Positions 17,809-26,096 of a stretch of 61,552 nucleotides of DNA are shown one piece after another; positions within the stretch are counted from its first letter, which is position 1, and every line of letters starts with the position of its first letter. The notes below the pieces were generated by a model that made no database searches, was not told the DNA's origin, and was given only the letters and a program-made list of their open reading frames with translations. A program made the position numbers and the translations under genes. The stretch lies in NCBI GenBank assembly GCA_937958045.1, contig CALFXL010000040.1, positions 1-61,552 of the forward strand. The letters are read 5' to 3'. Source of the DNA: an uncultured Opitutaceae bacterium. GTDB lineage: Bacteria; Verrucomicrobiota; Verrucomicrobiia; Opitutales; Opitutaceae.

Positions 17809-20721
17809 TCAGCGAGCGTTGTCGGCGTAAGCTTCCATACCGACGCACGAGCACACGAGATTGCGATCGCCGTAGACGTTGTCCACGCGACCGACGGCGG
17901 GCCAGAACTTGTGCTCGCGGACCCATGCGGAGGGGAATGCGGCGAGCTCGCGGCTGTAGGGCCGTTCCCATTTGTCCGCGCAAACAACCTTCGCCGTGTG
18001 CGGCGCGTTTTTGAGGACGTTGTTGGTTTTTTCCGCTTCGCCATTGGCGACGGCTTGGATTTCGCCGGCGATGGCGATGAGCGCGTCGCAGAAGCGATCG
18101 AGCTCCACCTTCGCTTCGGATTCCGTCGGCTCGATCATGAGCGTGCCGGCGACGGGCCAGCTCATGGTGGGCGCGTGATAGTTGTAGTCCTGCAGGCGCT
18201 TCGCGATGTCTTCCACTTCGATGCCGTATTTCTTGAAGCTGCGGCAATCGATGATGCACTCGTGCGCGACGAGTCCCGACGCACCCTTGTAGAGAACCGG
18301 GTAGTGCGGCTCTAGACGGCGGGCGATATAATTGGCGTTGAGGATCGCGAGGCGCGTGGCCTGCGTGAGTCCTTCCGCGCCCATCATGCGGATGTACATC
18401 CACGGAATGACGAGGATCGATGCGGAGCCGTAGGGCGCTGCGCTGACCGCGCTCGCGGTTTTCGCATCGCGGAAACGTTCCAGAGCGACATGGCCGGGAA
18501 GGAACGGCACGAGGTGTTTCGCGACACCGATCGGGCCGACGCCGGGACCGCCGCCGCCGTGAGGAATGCAGAAGGTTTTGTGAAGATTGAGATGGCAGAC
18601 GTCGGCTCCGATGAAGCCCGGCGAAGTGAGGCCGACCTGCGCGTTCATGTTGGCGCCGTCCATATACACCTGGCCGCCGTTTTCGTGAATGATGGCGCAG
18701 ATGTCGCGTATTGGAGTTTCGAATACACCGTGCGTGGACGGATAGGTGATCATCAACGCGGCGAGGCGCGGTGCGTGTTGCCCGGCCTTTGCACGGAGAT
18801 CGGCGACGTCGATATTGCCCTGGGCGTCGCAAGCAACGGGCACGACCGTCATGCCGGCCATCGATGCGGTGGCGGGATTGGTGCCATGCGCGCTGGTCGG
18901 GATGAGACACACGCGGCGGTCGGTGTCGCCACGCGATTCGTGATAGCGACGGATGGCGAGCAGGCCGGCGTATTCGCCTTGAGAGCCGGCATTGGGTTGG
19001 AGCGAAACGGCGGCGAAGCCCGTGATCTCGGCGAGCCAGCGTTCGAGATCGGAGAAGAGTTTTTGATAACCCGCAGTCTGATCGGCGGGCGCGAACGGAT
19101 GCAGCATCGCAAACTCCGGCCATGACACCGGATACATCTCGCTGGTCGCATTGAGTTTCATCGTGCACGAGCCGAGCGAGATCATCGAATGCACGAGCGA
19201 AAGGTCGCGCGATTCGAGGCGCTTGATGTAGCGGAGCATCTCGTGCTCGGTGTGGTACGAGTTGAAAACGGGATGCTGTAGATACGGTGACGTGCGTGCG
19301 AAAGCGCCGAGGTTCGCGGACGATGCACCGAACGACGCGGGCGCTTTAACGCCGAAGATGTCGGCGAGATCGGCGAGGTCTTGCAGCGACGTCGTTTCAT
19401 CGAGCGAGACGCCAACGGTGCGCGCATCGATCGCCCGGAGATTGATGGATTTTTTGGCGGCGCGCGCGTGGACCGCGGCTGCATCCACATTTTGGATACG
19501 CAGCGTGTCGAACACCGCGCCGTTGTTGACGGACAATCCGGCGGCGGCGAGCGCATCACGCAAGGCGGTCGTCAGCGCCTGCGTGCGCGCCGCGATGCGG
19601 CGGATGCCTTCGGGGCCGTGATACACGGCGAACATCGACGCCATCACGGAAAGGAGCACTTGCGCGGTGCAGATGTTGGACGTGGCTTTGTCGCGGCGGA
19701 TGTGCTGCTCGCGCGTGCCGAGCGCGAGGCGCAGCGCGGGATCGCCTTGGGCGTCTTTGGAAACGCCGACCAGGCGTCCCGGCATCTGACGTTTAAGGCC
19801 ATCCTTGGTCGCCATGTAACCGGCGTGCGGTCCGCCGAAGCCCATGGGCACGCCGAAGCGTTGGGCCGTGCCGACGGCGACATCGGCGCCGAATTCGCCC
19901 GGAGCGCGCAGCAACGCGAGCGCGAGAAGATCGGCCGCGACCACCGTGAGCGCGCCGGCGGCGTGCGCTTTTTCGAAGAAGCCGCTGAAGTCGTGAATCT
20001 CGCCAAATGTGTCGGGATACTGCACGAGCACGCCGCAGTAGCCGGCATCGATTTGCGCCGTGGCGTAATCGCCGATGACAACCTCGATGCCGAGCGGACG
20101 GGCGCGCGTCTGGACGACGTCGATCGTTTGCGGATGGCAATGCGCGGCGACGAAGAACTTTTTGCGAGCGTCGTCGTTTGCGCTGCGCGCGCACAAGCCC
20201 ATCGCTTCCGCGGCGGCGGTGGCTTCATCAAGCAGCGAGGCGTTGGCGATATCGAGGCCGGTGAGATCGCAGATCAGCGTCTGGAAATTGAGAAGCGCTT
20301 CGAGACGTCCCTGTGAAATCTCCGCCTGATAAGGCGTGTACGCGGTGTACCACGCGGGGTTTTCGAGAATGTTGCGCTGGATCACGCCCGGCGTGTGCGT
20401 GCCATAATAACCCTGGCCGATGAAGCTGCGGAAAATGCGGTTCTGTGCGGCGTAGCTGCGGAGCTCGGCGAGCGCGGCGCTTTCGGTGAGCGGCGCCGGC
20501 AGATCGAGCGGGCGGGGCAACCGGATCGCGGGCGGCACGGCAGCATCGACGAGAGCGTCGAGCGACGGGAAACCGAGTTGCTGGAGCATCGCCGCGATTT
20601 CGGCGGAGCCGGGGCTGTTGTGCCGAGGCGCAAAAACATCCGACGCGGCGGTGAGGTCGCGCGAGGAATCCGCGTTCGCGGAAGCTGGAGCCGAAAGTGC
20701 GGGCGAGGACGGCGAAGACAT
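17809..20721 (-). CDS. gcvP: Glycine dehydrogenase (decarboxylating), P protein
   Basis: 970 residues, a full fused alpha/beta P protein. The N-half has FIGQGYYGTHTPGVIQRNILENPAWYTAYTPYQAEISQGRLEALLNFQ in pieces, matching the family. The C-half has SCTMKLNATSEM, PNAGSQGEYAGL and the PLP lysine in NLHKTFCIPHGGGGPGVGPIG. It decarboxylates glycine and loads the aminomethyl group on the H protein lipoamide. gcvT and gcvH are not in the window, so the cleavage system is split here. An extra Ala/Ser-rich ~30 residues precede the conserved start. Confidence 0.95.
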   Translation of the reverse strand: MSSPSSPALSAPASANADSSRDLTAASDVFAPRHNSPGSAEIAAMLQQLGFPSLDALVDAAVPPAIRLPRPLDLPAPLTESAALAELRSYAAQNRIFRSFIGQGYYGTHTPGVIQRNILENPAWYTAYTPYQAEISQGRLEALLNFQTLICDLTGLDIANASLLDEATAAAEAMGLCARSANDDARKKFFVAAHCHPQTIDVVQTRARPLGIEVVIGDYATAQIDAGYCGVLVQYPDTFGEIHDFSGFFEKAHAAGALTVVAADLLALALLRAPGEFGADVAVGTAQRFGVPMGFGGPHAGYMATKDGLKRQMPGRLVGVSKDAQGDPALRLALGTREQHIRRDKATSNICTAQVLLSVMASMFAVYHGPEGIRRIAARTQALTTALRDALAAAGLSVNNGAVFDTLRIQNVDAAAVHARAAKKSINLRAIDARTVGVSLDETTSLQDLADLADIFGVKAPASFGASSANLGAFARTSPYLQHPVFNSYHTEHEMLRYIKRLESRDLSLVHSMISLGSCTMKLNATSEMYPVSWPEFAMLHPFAPADQTAGYQKLFSDLERWLAEITGFAAVSLQPNAGSQGEYAGLLAIRRYHESRGDTDRRVCLIPTSAHGTNPATASMAGMTVVPVACDAQGNIDVADLRAKAGQHAPRLAALMITYPSTHGVFETPIRDICAIIHENGGQVYMDGANMNAQVGLTSPGFIGADVCHLNLHKTFCIPHGGGGPGVGPIGVAKHLVPFLPGHVALERFRDAKTASAVSAAPYGSASILVIPWMYIRMMGAEGLTQATRLAILNANYIARRLEPHYPVLYKGASGLVAHECIIDCRSFKKYGIEVEDIAKRLQDYNYHAPTMSWPVAGTLMIEPTESEAKVELDRFCDALIAIAGEIQAVANGEAEKTNNVLKNAPHTAKVVCADKWERPYSRELAAFPSAWVREHKFWPAVGRVDNVYGDRNLVCSCVGMEAYADNAR

Positions 20722-20877
20722 AAAAGAGCGACGCTACGATTCGCGCCGCTTCGGGCAACCGAGATTTGGGGCTGCGGGTGAAACGAGGCCATTCGCCTCG
20801 GCCTGCTCGAGCTGAGCCTGCGGTGAGCATTTTCCGCGTTGCGCCGAAGGCGCGTTGCCCGACCCTGCGACACCGTC

Positions 20878-21540
20878 ATGACCGTGCCCGCCACCAAGAC
20901 CGAACGCGCCGCCTTCATCGATCGTTTCCTCGCCGAGCTATATCCGGAGACGCCTGTGCCGCTCGACCACAAGGACGCCTACACGCTGCTCGTCGCCGTG
21001 CTGCTCTCCGCGCAATGCACCGACAAGCGCGTGAACGAAGTGACCCCCGCGCTCTTCGCACTGGCCGACAATCCCGAAGCGATGGCGCAGGTGCCGGTGG
21101 AAAAAATCCAGGAAGTGATCCGCCCCTGCGGACTTTCGCCGCAGAAAGCGCGGGCGATCTCGCAGCTCTCGAAAATCCTCGTCGAAAAACACGACGGCCA
21201 GGTCCCACGCACCTTTGAGGAGTTGGAAGAGTTGCCGGGCGTGGGGCACAAGACGGCGTCGGTCGTGATGGCGCAGGCGTTTGGCGTGCCGGCGTTTCCT
21301 GTCGATACGCACATCCACCGTCTCGCGCAGCGCTGGGGACTGACGAATGGGAGAAACGTCGAGCAAACCGAAGCGGACCTGAAACGGCTTTTTCCCCGCG
21401 AGCATTGGAATGCCTTGCACCTGCGGATCATTTTCTACGGACGCGAACACTGTACCGCGCGCGGCTGCGACGGACGCGTCTGCGAAATCTGTCGCACGCT
21501 ATTTCCCGAGCGGAGACGTGCGGTGCGGGTGAAGAAGTAA
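20878..21540 (+). CDS. nth: Endonuclease III (DNA glycosylase/AP lyase)
   Basis: 220 residues from the ATG at 20878, preferred because family similarity begins a few residues after it. The helix-hairpin-helix ELPGVGHKTASVV contains the catalytic Lys, and FPVDTHIHRLAQR the catalytic Asp. It removes oxidised pyrimidines. The C-terminal cysteines run C-x4-C-x4-C-x2-C (CTARGCDGRVCEIC), not the classical C-x6-C-x2-C-x5-C iron-sulfur pattern, so cluster binding is uncertain. Confidence 0.93.
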   Translation: MTVPATKTERAAFIDRFLAELYPETPVPLDHKDAYTLLVAVLLSAQCTDKRVNEVTPALFALADNPEAMAQVPVEKIQEVIRPCGLSPQKARAISQLSKILVEKHDGQVPRTFEELEELPGVGHKTASVVMAQAFGVPAFPVDTHIHRLAQRWGLTNGRNVEQTEADLKRLFPREHWNALHLRIIFYGREHCTARGCDGRVCEICRTLFPERRRAVRVKK

Positions 21541-21736
21541 CCGAGGTTCCTCGGCGGAAAAGCGTCATGACTCCGTGGTCGCGCGAGCGGTGTTGTCGGC
21601 CGGAACCATGCGAGCTGAGAGGGAGATTCGGGCCACGAACGCACGAGAGAAACGTCGCGAAGGAAACTTGAGCCCGAGATGGAAAACAGGATTGATTTGC
21701 GCGCGCCCGGCCGCCACGTTCGCGGGCTCGATTTTT

Positions 21737-21813
21737 GGACGCATAGCTCAGTTGGTTAGAGCACGTGCTTCACACGCACGGGGTCACAGGTTCGAGTCCT
21801 GTTGCGTCCACCA
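21737..21813 (+). tRNA. tRNA-Val(CAC), CCA encoded
   Basis: A complete cloverleaf can be drawn: acceptor GGACGCA/TGCGTCC, D stem GCTC/GAGC, anticodon stem CGTGC/GCACG with loop TTCACAC (anticodon CAC), T stem ACAGG/CCTGT with loop TTCGAGT, discriminator A and templated CCA (21811-21813). It reads the GUG codon. Confidence 0.97.
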
Positions 21814-21949
21814 TCTGAGAGGTGAGTAAACGTGTGAAAATGAGACGGGGTTACGTTTCCACCTTAACGCATGAACATGCGTGGGCCGCCGAATTCCCGG
21901 CTGGATAGCAGCCAGCGCAAACTATGGACCCCAAGCACGTTTTAGAGCA

Positions 21950-22576
21950 ATGAGAGCAATCTGCCTGATTCTCGCCGTATTCATGATGGGTGGTTGCGTC
22001 TCGTACAAGAATCCCGGCCCAAGCGGACCGCCCGCGTACACCGGAGAAGAGGTGAAACGAAGAATTTCAGTCCGTATCGGGGTTCGTGTGACTGAAGAAG
22101 CAGCCTTTAACTCCCTGCCAAACGCGTATGAGCGGAAATGGCGCTACGAAGCTGCCCGCCAGGAGAGCGAACGATTGGTGAGAATATTGGCCGATTGTCA
22201 GCTCTTCGACGAGGTGGTGCTGCTTGAAGAGGCCGGACGTGAGTGTGATTTCGAACTGCTCGCTTTACCGCGCACCGTCGAGCGCACATCTTTGGATGAT
22301 CCTTGGTTGCTCCTCTACGGCGGAGTCGTCCCGTCCTATTCCAAAAACGAGCGCGGTATCTGTTTCCGATTTGTGAAGGGCGCGTCCGGGGACGTGATCT
22401 TCCGGTGGACTGAAGAGATGGTTGTCGGTCTGTGGGCTCCAGTCGTCTCGGGCAGCAAAGGGTGGACGAGCTCACGGCGAGCGAGCACCTATTGGCGCGA
22501 TCTCCGGGCGGAAATGTATAGAGTGTTCTCGGAAGTGGAGAAGGCGGCGAACGAGTTTCCTTCTGACGGTAGCTGA
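21950..22576 (+). CDS. Putative lipoprotein, function unknown
   Basis: 208 residues from the ATG at 21950, chosen because it starts a lipoprotein signal (MRAICLILAVFMMGGC, lipobox MMGGC). The mature part is mixed alpha/beta with the motif VLLEEAGRECDFELLALPRTV and a Trp-rich C-half (GDVIFRWTEEMVVGLWAPV). I do not recognise the family. It lies between a tRNA and an AT-richer stretch, so it may belong to a variable segment. Confidence 0.65.
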   Translation: MRAICLILAVFMMGGCVSYKNPGPSGPPAYTGEEVKRRISVRIGVRVTEEAAFNSLPNAYERKWRYEAARQESERLVRILADCQLFDEVVLLEEAGRECDFELLALPRTVERTSLDDPWLLLYGGVVPSYSKNERGICFRFVKGASGDVIFRWTEEMVVGLWAPVVSGSKGWTSSRRASTYWRDLRAEMYRVFSEVEKAANEFPSDGS

Positions 22577-22970
22577 GCGCGTTTTTGGTTTTTGATAGTC
22601 TCGCTTGCGGTAGATCCGGGCCGGGGGGCACGCGGGTGGCATGGTGTAAGCTGAGATCTGGGTATGAACGTTGACCGCTCAAGGAATTCGGGGGATCGGT
22701 TTCTGGGGTGTTTTTCCGAGGCCTGCGCATTTAGCGAATCTTCGGCGGCTAGTGGACAGCCCGTTTTCTAAATGTAACATGAGGTTAAGTCGCTACATTT
22801 AAGCCGCATGCGCATTTTTTGCTCAAACTCTGAAACTTTGGCTCGAAATAAGGGTATTCTCCGGTAGTTATCTTTCTGTTCTTTCTCACTTCCGCCGTCA
22901 CACGACGGCGGGTTTGAACCGCCAAAGCCGATTTCGGTGGAGGCACGTAACCATAGAGGAGGCACTCAAC
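22577..22970. other. Long untranslated stretch ahead of a small membrane-peptide gene
   Basis: No protein gene was found. The part at 22760-22900 is markedly AT-richer than the surroundings. It holds an 8-bp inverted repeat (TAAATGTA at 22769-22776, TACATTTA at 22794-22801) and a perfect 8-bp hairpin at about 22892-22911 (CCGCCGTC ACAC GACGGCGG). Next to the hairpin, the minus strand reads like a tRNA T-arm (GGCGG TTCAAAC CCGCC), but no complete tRNA can be folded. Confidence 0.5.
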
Positions 22971-23045
22971 ATGCTCGCCCTGTTAATCGGTACGTTCTTT
23001 GTCATCGGACTGCTCGAAATGGTCCGCGTGAGCTATAAGGCGTAA
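22971..23045 (+). CDS. 24-residue single-span membrane peptide, unknown
   Basis: The frame begins ATGCTCGCCC and encodes MLALLIGTFF...VSYKA: a hydrophobic helix of about 15 residues ending in Glu-Met, then a short basic C-tail (RVSYK). A strong Shine-Dalgarno (GAGGAGG, 22956-22962) is 8 nt from the ATG, and a Rho-independent terminator starts 22 nt after the stop. This compact arrangement argues for real expression. I recognise no family. Comparable tiny proteins often modulate membrane transporters or oxidases, but nothing here shows the partner. Confidence 0.6.
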   Translation: MLALLIGTFFVIGLLEMVRVSYKA

Positions 23046-23066
23046 CCAACTAAATAGAAAATAACG

Positions 23067-23098
23067 CCCCGGCCGGGTTTTCCTGGCCGGGGTTTTTT
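23067..23098 (+). terminator. Rho-independent terminator after the 24-residue gene
   Basis: Perfect 8-bp CCCCGGCC/GGCCGGGG stem (23067-23074, 23085-23092) with a 10-nt loop and six T (23093-23098). Confidence 0.92.
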
Positions 23099-23191
23099 AA
23101 TGGGCGGATGCGCGTCGGACTCTCCGAGTAACACGCCCGACCGCGCCGCGAGCTATGCCGAGTGCGGGTCGACGCTGATCAGCAAGCGCGC

Positions 23192-23220
23192 GAGAAACGT
23201 GTCATTTCGACACGTTTCTC
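23192..23220. repeat. Perfect 12-bp inverted repeat, 5-nt loop
   Basis: GAGAAACGTGTC (23192-23203) pairs with GACACGTTTCTC (23209-23220). It lies 39 nt beyond the permease stop. No T-tract follows on the minus strand; TTTT occurs on the plus strand 7 nt later. It could be a terminator without U-tract or an operator. Confidence 0.6.
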
Positions 23221-23258
23221 TGGTAGCTTTTCCCCGCGCTGTTGAACGGAATGATAGG

Positions 23259-24818
23259 TTATCGCGCAGCGGGTGACGTTTGGCCGACGAGTTTGGGCCA
23301 AAGGATCGAATATGCGCAGACCAGCGTGAAGCAGGTGATCGGTACGATGAAGGCCACGGACATGCCGTGGAGGTCGCCGACGTGTCCCATAAGTTTGGGC
23401 ATGATGGCTCCACCCATGATCGCCATGACGATAAACGAGGAGGCTTTTTTCGCGCGGCGGCCGAGTCCATGAATGCCCAGTGAGAAGATCGTGGGGAACA
23501 TGATCGACATGAAGAAATAGGTGACGAACAGCGCGACTGCGGACACCCAGCCGAGTTTCAGAAACACGAGCAGGCTGCAGAGCGCGGCGGCGACCGAAAA
23601 GGCTGCCAGCACTTTGGCCGCAGGGAACTTCTTGAGAAGGGCGGCGCCGATGACGCGGCCCGCGAGGAAGCAAATGAAGCCCACGGAAGCCAGCGTGGAG
23701 GCGCCGGCGTCGCTGAGGCCAATGGTGCCATTGGCGTGGGGTTCAAACCACTTGGCGAGCGATCCGCCGGTCCAGCTCTCGGGCACCGGCGGGATCTGCG
23801 AGGTCATATAGTTGATAAAATAGGCGAAGATACCGCTCTGGGCCGCGACGTACATAAACTGCGCAATCGTGGCGCCGGAAAAATGTGGATGCGCCCAGAT
23901 GGAGTGCCCTGTAAGACGGTTTTTCCGCACGAGGAAAAGACCGGTTCCGATCACGATCAGGATGCCGGCAATGGCGAACAACGCTTGGTTGTCGGTGAGT
24001 CCGAGCTTCTGTCCGACCGACGGGATGGCGACGATCGCCGAGCCGATCATGCCTACGGAAACCGCCAGCACGACGATGTTGAGCCACAGGAGGAGGAGGG
24101 CCATGCCGCGATTACCGGTTTGGACGGCGGCAGAGTCGTTAAGATCGTCGATGTGAAACTCGTCTTCGGACTTAACGTCGGGGAGTTTGACGAACGCGAA
24201 CATGATCGCGAGCAAGAGGACAAAGCCGCCCACCACCGCGTAGGGAATCCAGAGAGTTTCGGCGCCCGTGCTTTCGCCGTGTTCATTTTGTCCGTAGAAG
24301 AACATCGCTCCGACGATCGGGCCGAAAATCCAGCCCACGCCGTTGCAGGATTGGGAGAGATTGATGCGGGTGGCGGAGTATTGTTTGGGGCCGAGAACCG
24401 TAGAGTAGGGATTGGCCACGGTTTCCAAAAAGGTAAGGCCCGAGGCGATGAGGCACACGCCGAAGAGAAACGCCGGGAAGGTGGCGATCTGCGTGGCCGG
24501 GATAAACCAGAAACCACCGACCGCGACGAGCAGCAGACCGGCGATGATGCCGCCTTTGTATCCAAATTTCCCTGCCAGCCATCCGGCCGGCATCGCCATG
24601 AGGAAATAGCCCAAATAGTGTGCGAACTGAACCCAAGCGGACTGCGCGAGCGTGAGATGGAGCTCTTGTTGGAAGTGCTTATCCATCACGTCGATCATCC
24701 CATTGCAGAAGCCCCACAAGAAGAAGAGCGAGCTGACGAGGATGAAGGGGATGAGGTAACTTCCGCCTTCGGGAGCGGCGAAGAGACCGGTTTTTTTAGG
24801 GGAGCTGGGGATGGACAT
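23259..24818 (-). CDS. FucP-type sugar:H+ symporter (MFS, L-fucose permease family)
   Basis: 519 residues with 12 predicted membrane helices. Family signatures include FFLWGFCNGMIDVMDKHFQ in helix 1 (as in FucP), LGYFLMAMPAGWLAGKFGYK, GLTFLETVANPYSTVLGP and RINLSQSCNGVGWIFGP. The C-half has MFPTIFSLGIHGLGRRAKKASS. The family imports L-fucose and related sugars with protons. It is downstream of a zinc dehydrogenase (58 nt) and an aldo/keto reductase, so fucose or a similar sugar is likely. A loop of about 60 residues between helices 6 and 7 is acidic. Confidence 0.9.
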   Translation of the reverse strand: MSIPSSPKKTGLFAAPEGGSYLIPFILVSSLFFLWGFCNGMIDVMDKHFQQELHLTLAQSAWVQFAHYLGYFLMAMPAGWLAGKFGYKGGIIAGLLLVAVGGFWFIPATQIATFPAFLFGVCLIASGLTFLETVANPYSTVLGPKQYSATRINLSQSCNGVGWIFGPIVGAMFFYGQNEHGESTGAETLWIPYAVVGGFVLLLAIMFAFVKLPDVKSEDEFHIDDLNDSAAVQTGNRGMALLLLWLNIVVLAVSVGMIGSAIVAIPSVGQKLGLTDNQALFAIAGILIVIGTGLFLVRKNRLTGHSIWAHPHFSGATIAQFMYVAAQSGIFAYFINYMTSQIPPVPESWTGGSLAKWFEPHANGTIGLSDAGASTLASVGFICFLAGRVIGAALLKKFPAAKVLAAFSVAAALCSLLVFLKLGWVSAVALFVTYFFMSIMFPTIFSLGIHGLGRRAKKASSFIVMAIMGGAIMPKLMGHVGDLHGMSVAFIVPITCFTLVCAYSILWPKLVGQTSPAAR

Positions 24819-24876
24819 AGAGGAGGTACGTGGAAGCGAGGTGAGAGAACAAAGGCGGTTAAATCGAGGAAGGTTT

Positions 24877-25890
24877 TTAAACCTCGATCATGGCTTTGAG
24901 GACCGCGGGGTTTCCGGAAATTTCTTTGGGGAAAACGGTCGGTACATCGGCGAGTTTCAGGCGGTGCGTGATCCAGGGCTGGGTGTTCACTTTGCCGGCT
25001 TCGACCAGCGTGATGATGTCGCGGAAGGTGCCGGGGAGGGCGTTGCGGCTGCCCATGACGGTGAGCTCGCGGCGGTGGAAATTGGGATCGTTGAAGGTGA
25101 CGTCGCCTTGGAAGAGTCCGACAAAAACGATGCGGCCGCCGTGCGCGGGAAGATTGAAGGTGCCCATCATCGACTGGGGATTTCCGGTGGCGTCGATGAC
25201 GCAGGTGGGCAGATCGCCGCCGCCGATTTTTTTAAGTTCGTCGATCGCGGAGGCGCCGGCGACCACGGTGTGTTTCACGCCGAGTTGATCGCGGCAGAAG
25301 GCGAGGCGTTGTTCGCTCACATCTATCACGGCGAGCGTGGCGCCCGTCACGAGCACGAATTGAATCACGCTGAGGCCGATTGGGCCTGCGCCGATCACGA
25401 GCACGAAGTCGTCCGCGGTGAGCGCGGCGCGTTCGACTGCGTGCGCGCCGATGGCGAGCGTCTCGACGAGCGCGAGTTGGTCGAAGTTGAGCGACGTGGC
25501 CTTGTGGAGTTTGCGCGCGGGGATGGCGACGAGCGGGCGCATGCCGCCGTCGATGTGCACGCCCATGACCTTGAGGTCGGTGCAGCAGTTGGGTTTGCCG
25601 CGACGGCAGGCGATGCAGTGGCCGCAGTTGATGTACGGCTCGACGGAACAGCGGTCGCCGGCTTTGAGGCCGTGCGGATCGGAGCCGGGATCGATCACTT
25701 CGACGCCGAGCTCGTGACCGAGAATGCGCGGGTAATTAAAGAACGGTTGTTTGCCGGAAAAGGCGTGCAGGTCCGTGCCGCACACGCCGACGCGATGAAC
25801 GCGCACAAGCGCTTCGCCGGGAGCGAGCACGGGCTCGGGGCCTTCGGCGGCGATGAACTGACCGGGTTTTTCGAGGGAAATCTGGAGCAT
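24877..25890 (-). CDS. Zinc-dependent medium-chain alcohol/polyol dehydrogenase
   Basis: 337 residues. Catalytic zinc ligands lie in GVCGTDLHAF and ILGHELGVEV; structural zinc cysteines in CGHCIACRRGKPNCC; the NAD site is VLVIGAGPIGLSVIQF. It oxidises a secondary alcohol in a sugar or sugar acid; the substrate cannot be read. Placement between an aldo/keto reductase and a fucose-type permease suggests a deoxysugar step. Alternatives are threonine- or sorbitol-dehydrogenase-like activities. Confidence 0.85.
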   Translation of the reverse strand: MLQISLEKPGQFIAAEGPEPVLAPGEALVRVHRVGVCGTDLHAFSGKQPFFNYPRILGHELGVEVIDPGSDPHGLKAGDRCSVEPYINCGHCIACRRGKPNCCTDLKVMGVHIDGGMRPLVAIPARKLHKATSLNFDQLALVETLAIGAHAVERAALTADDFVLVIGAGPIGLSVIQFVLVTGATLAVIDVSEQRLAFCRDQLGVKHTVVAGASAIDELKKIGGGDLPTCVIDATGNPQSMMGTFNLPAHGGRIVFVGLFQGDVTFNDPNFHRRELTVMGSRNALPGTFRDIITLVEAGKVNTQPWITHRLKLADVPTVFPKEISGNPAVLKAMIEV

Positions 25891-25960
25891 GGGAGCGGAA
25901 ACGGAGGATGAATCACTAACGCGTGCTAAAAAACACGGATGAGAAAGGGGCGGAGAACAA

Positions 25961-26090
25961 ACCGCGAATGGATGCTAACGGACGCGAAGGTGAGGGCGAA
26001 AAGGTGGAGAGCACGTTGTTGGCGGAAGTGCGCGGTGAACGCCGAGGATACGCGAAAATTCACTCGCGTTCAGGGGCGTCTATTCGCGGT
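25961..26090. repeat. 130-bp imperfect inverted repeat (ACCGCGAAT ends)
   Basis: Left end ACCGCGAATGGATGC and right end (reverse complement) ACCGCGAATAGACGC begin two arms of about 30 bp that align with several mismatches. The ~70 nt between contains no gene. The element fills the space between the dehydrogenase and aldo/keto reductase genes. Confidence 0.6.
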
Positions 26091-26096
26091 GAGAAA

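Noticed and set aside
22880..22965. tRNA gene on the minus strand
   Set aside because: Only a T-arm can be drawn; acceptor, D and anticodon arms are missing.
22768..22965. 65-codon minus-strand open frame
   Set aside because: It spans the hairpin and T-arm-like region, lacks a ribosome binding site, and its translation (GGSNPPS) resembles frames read through tRNA-like sequence.
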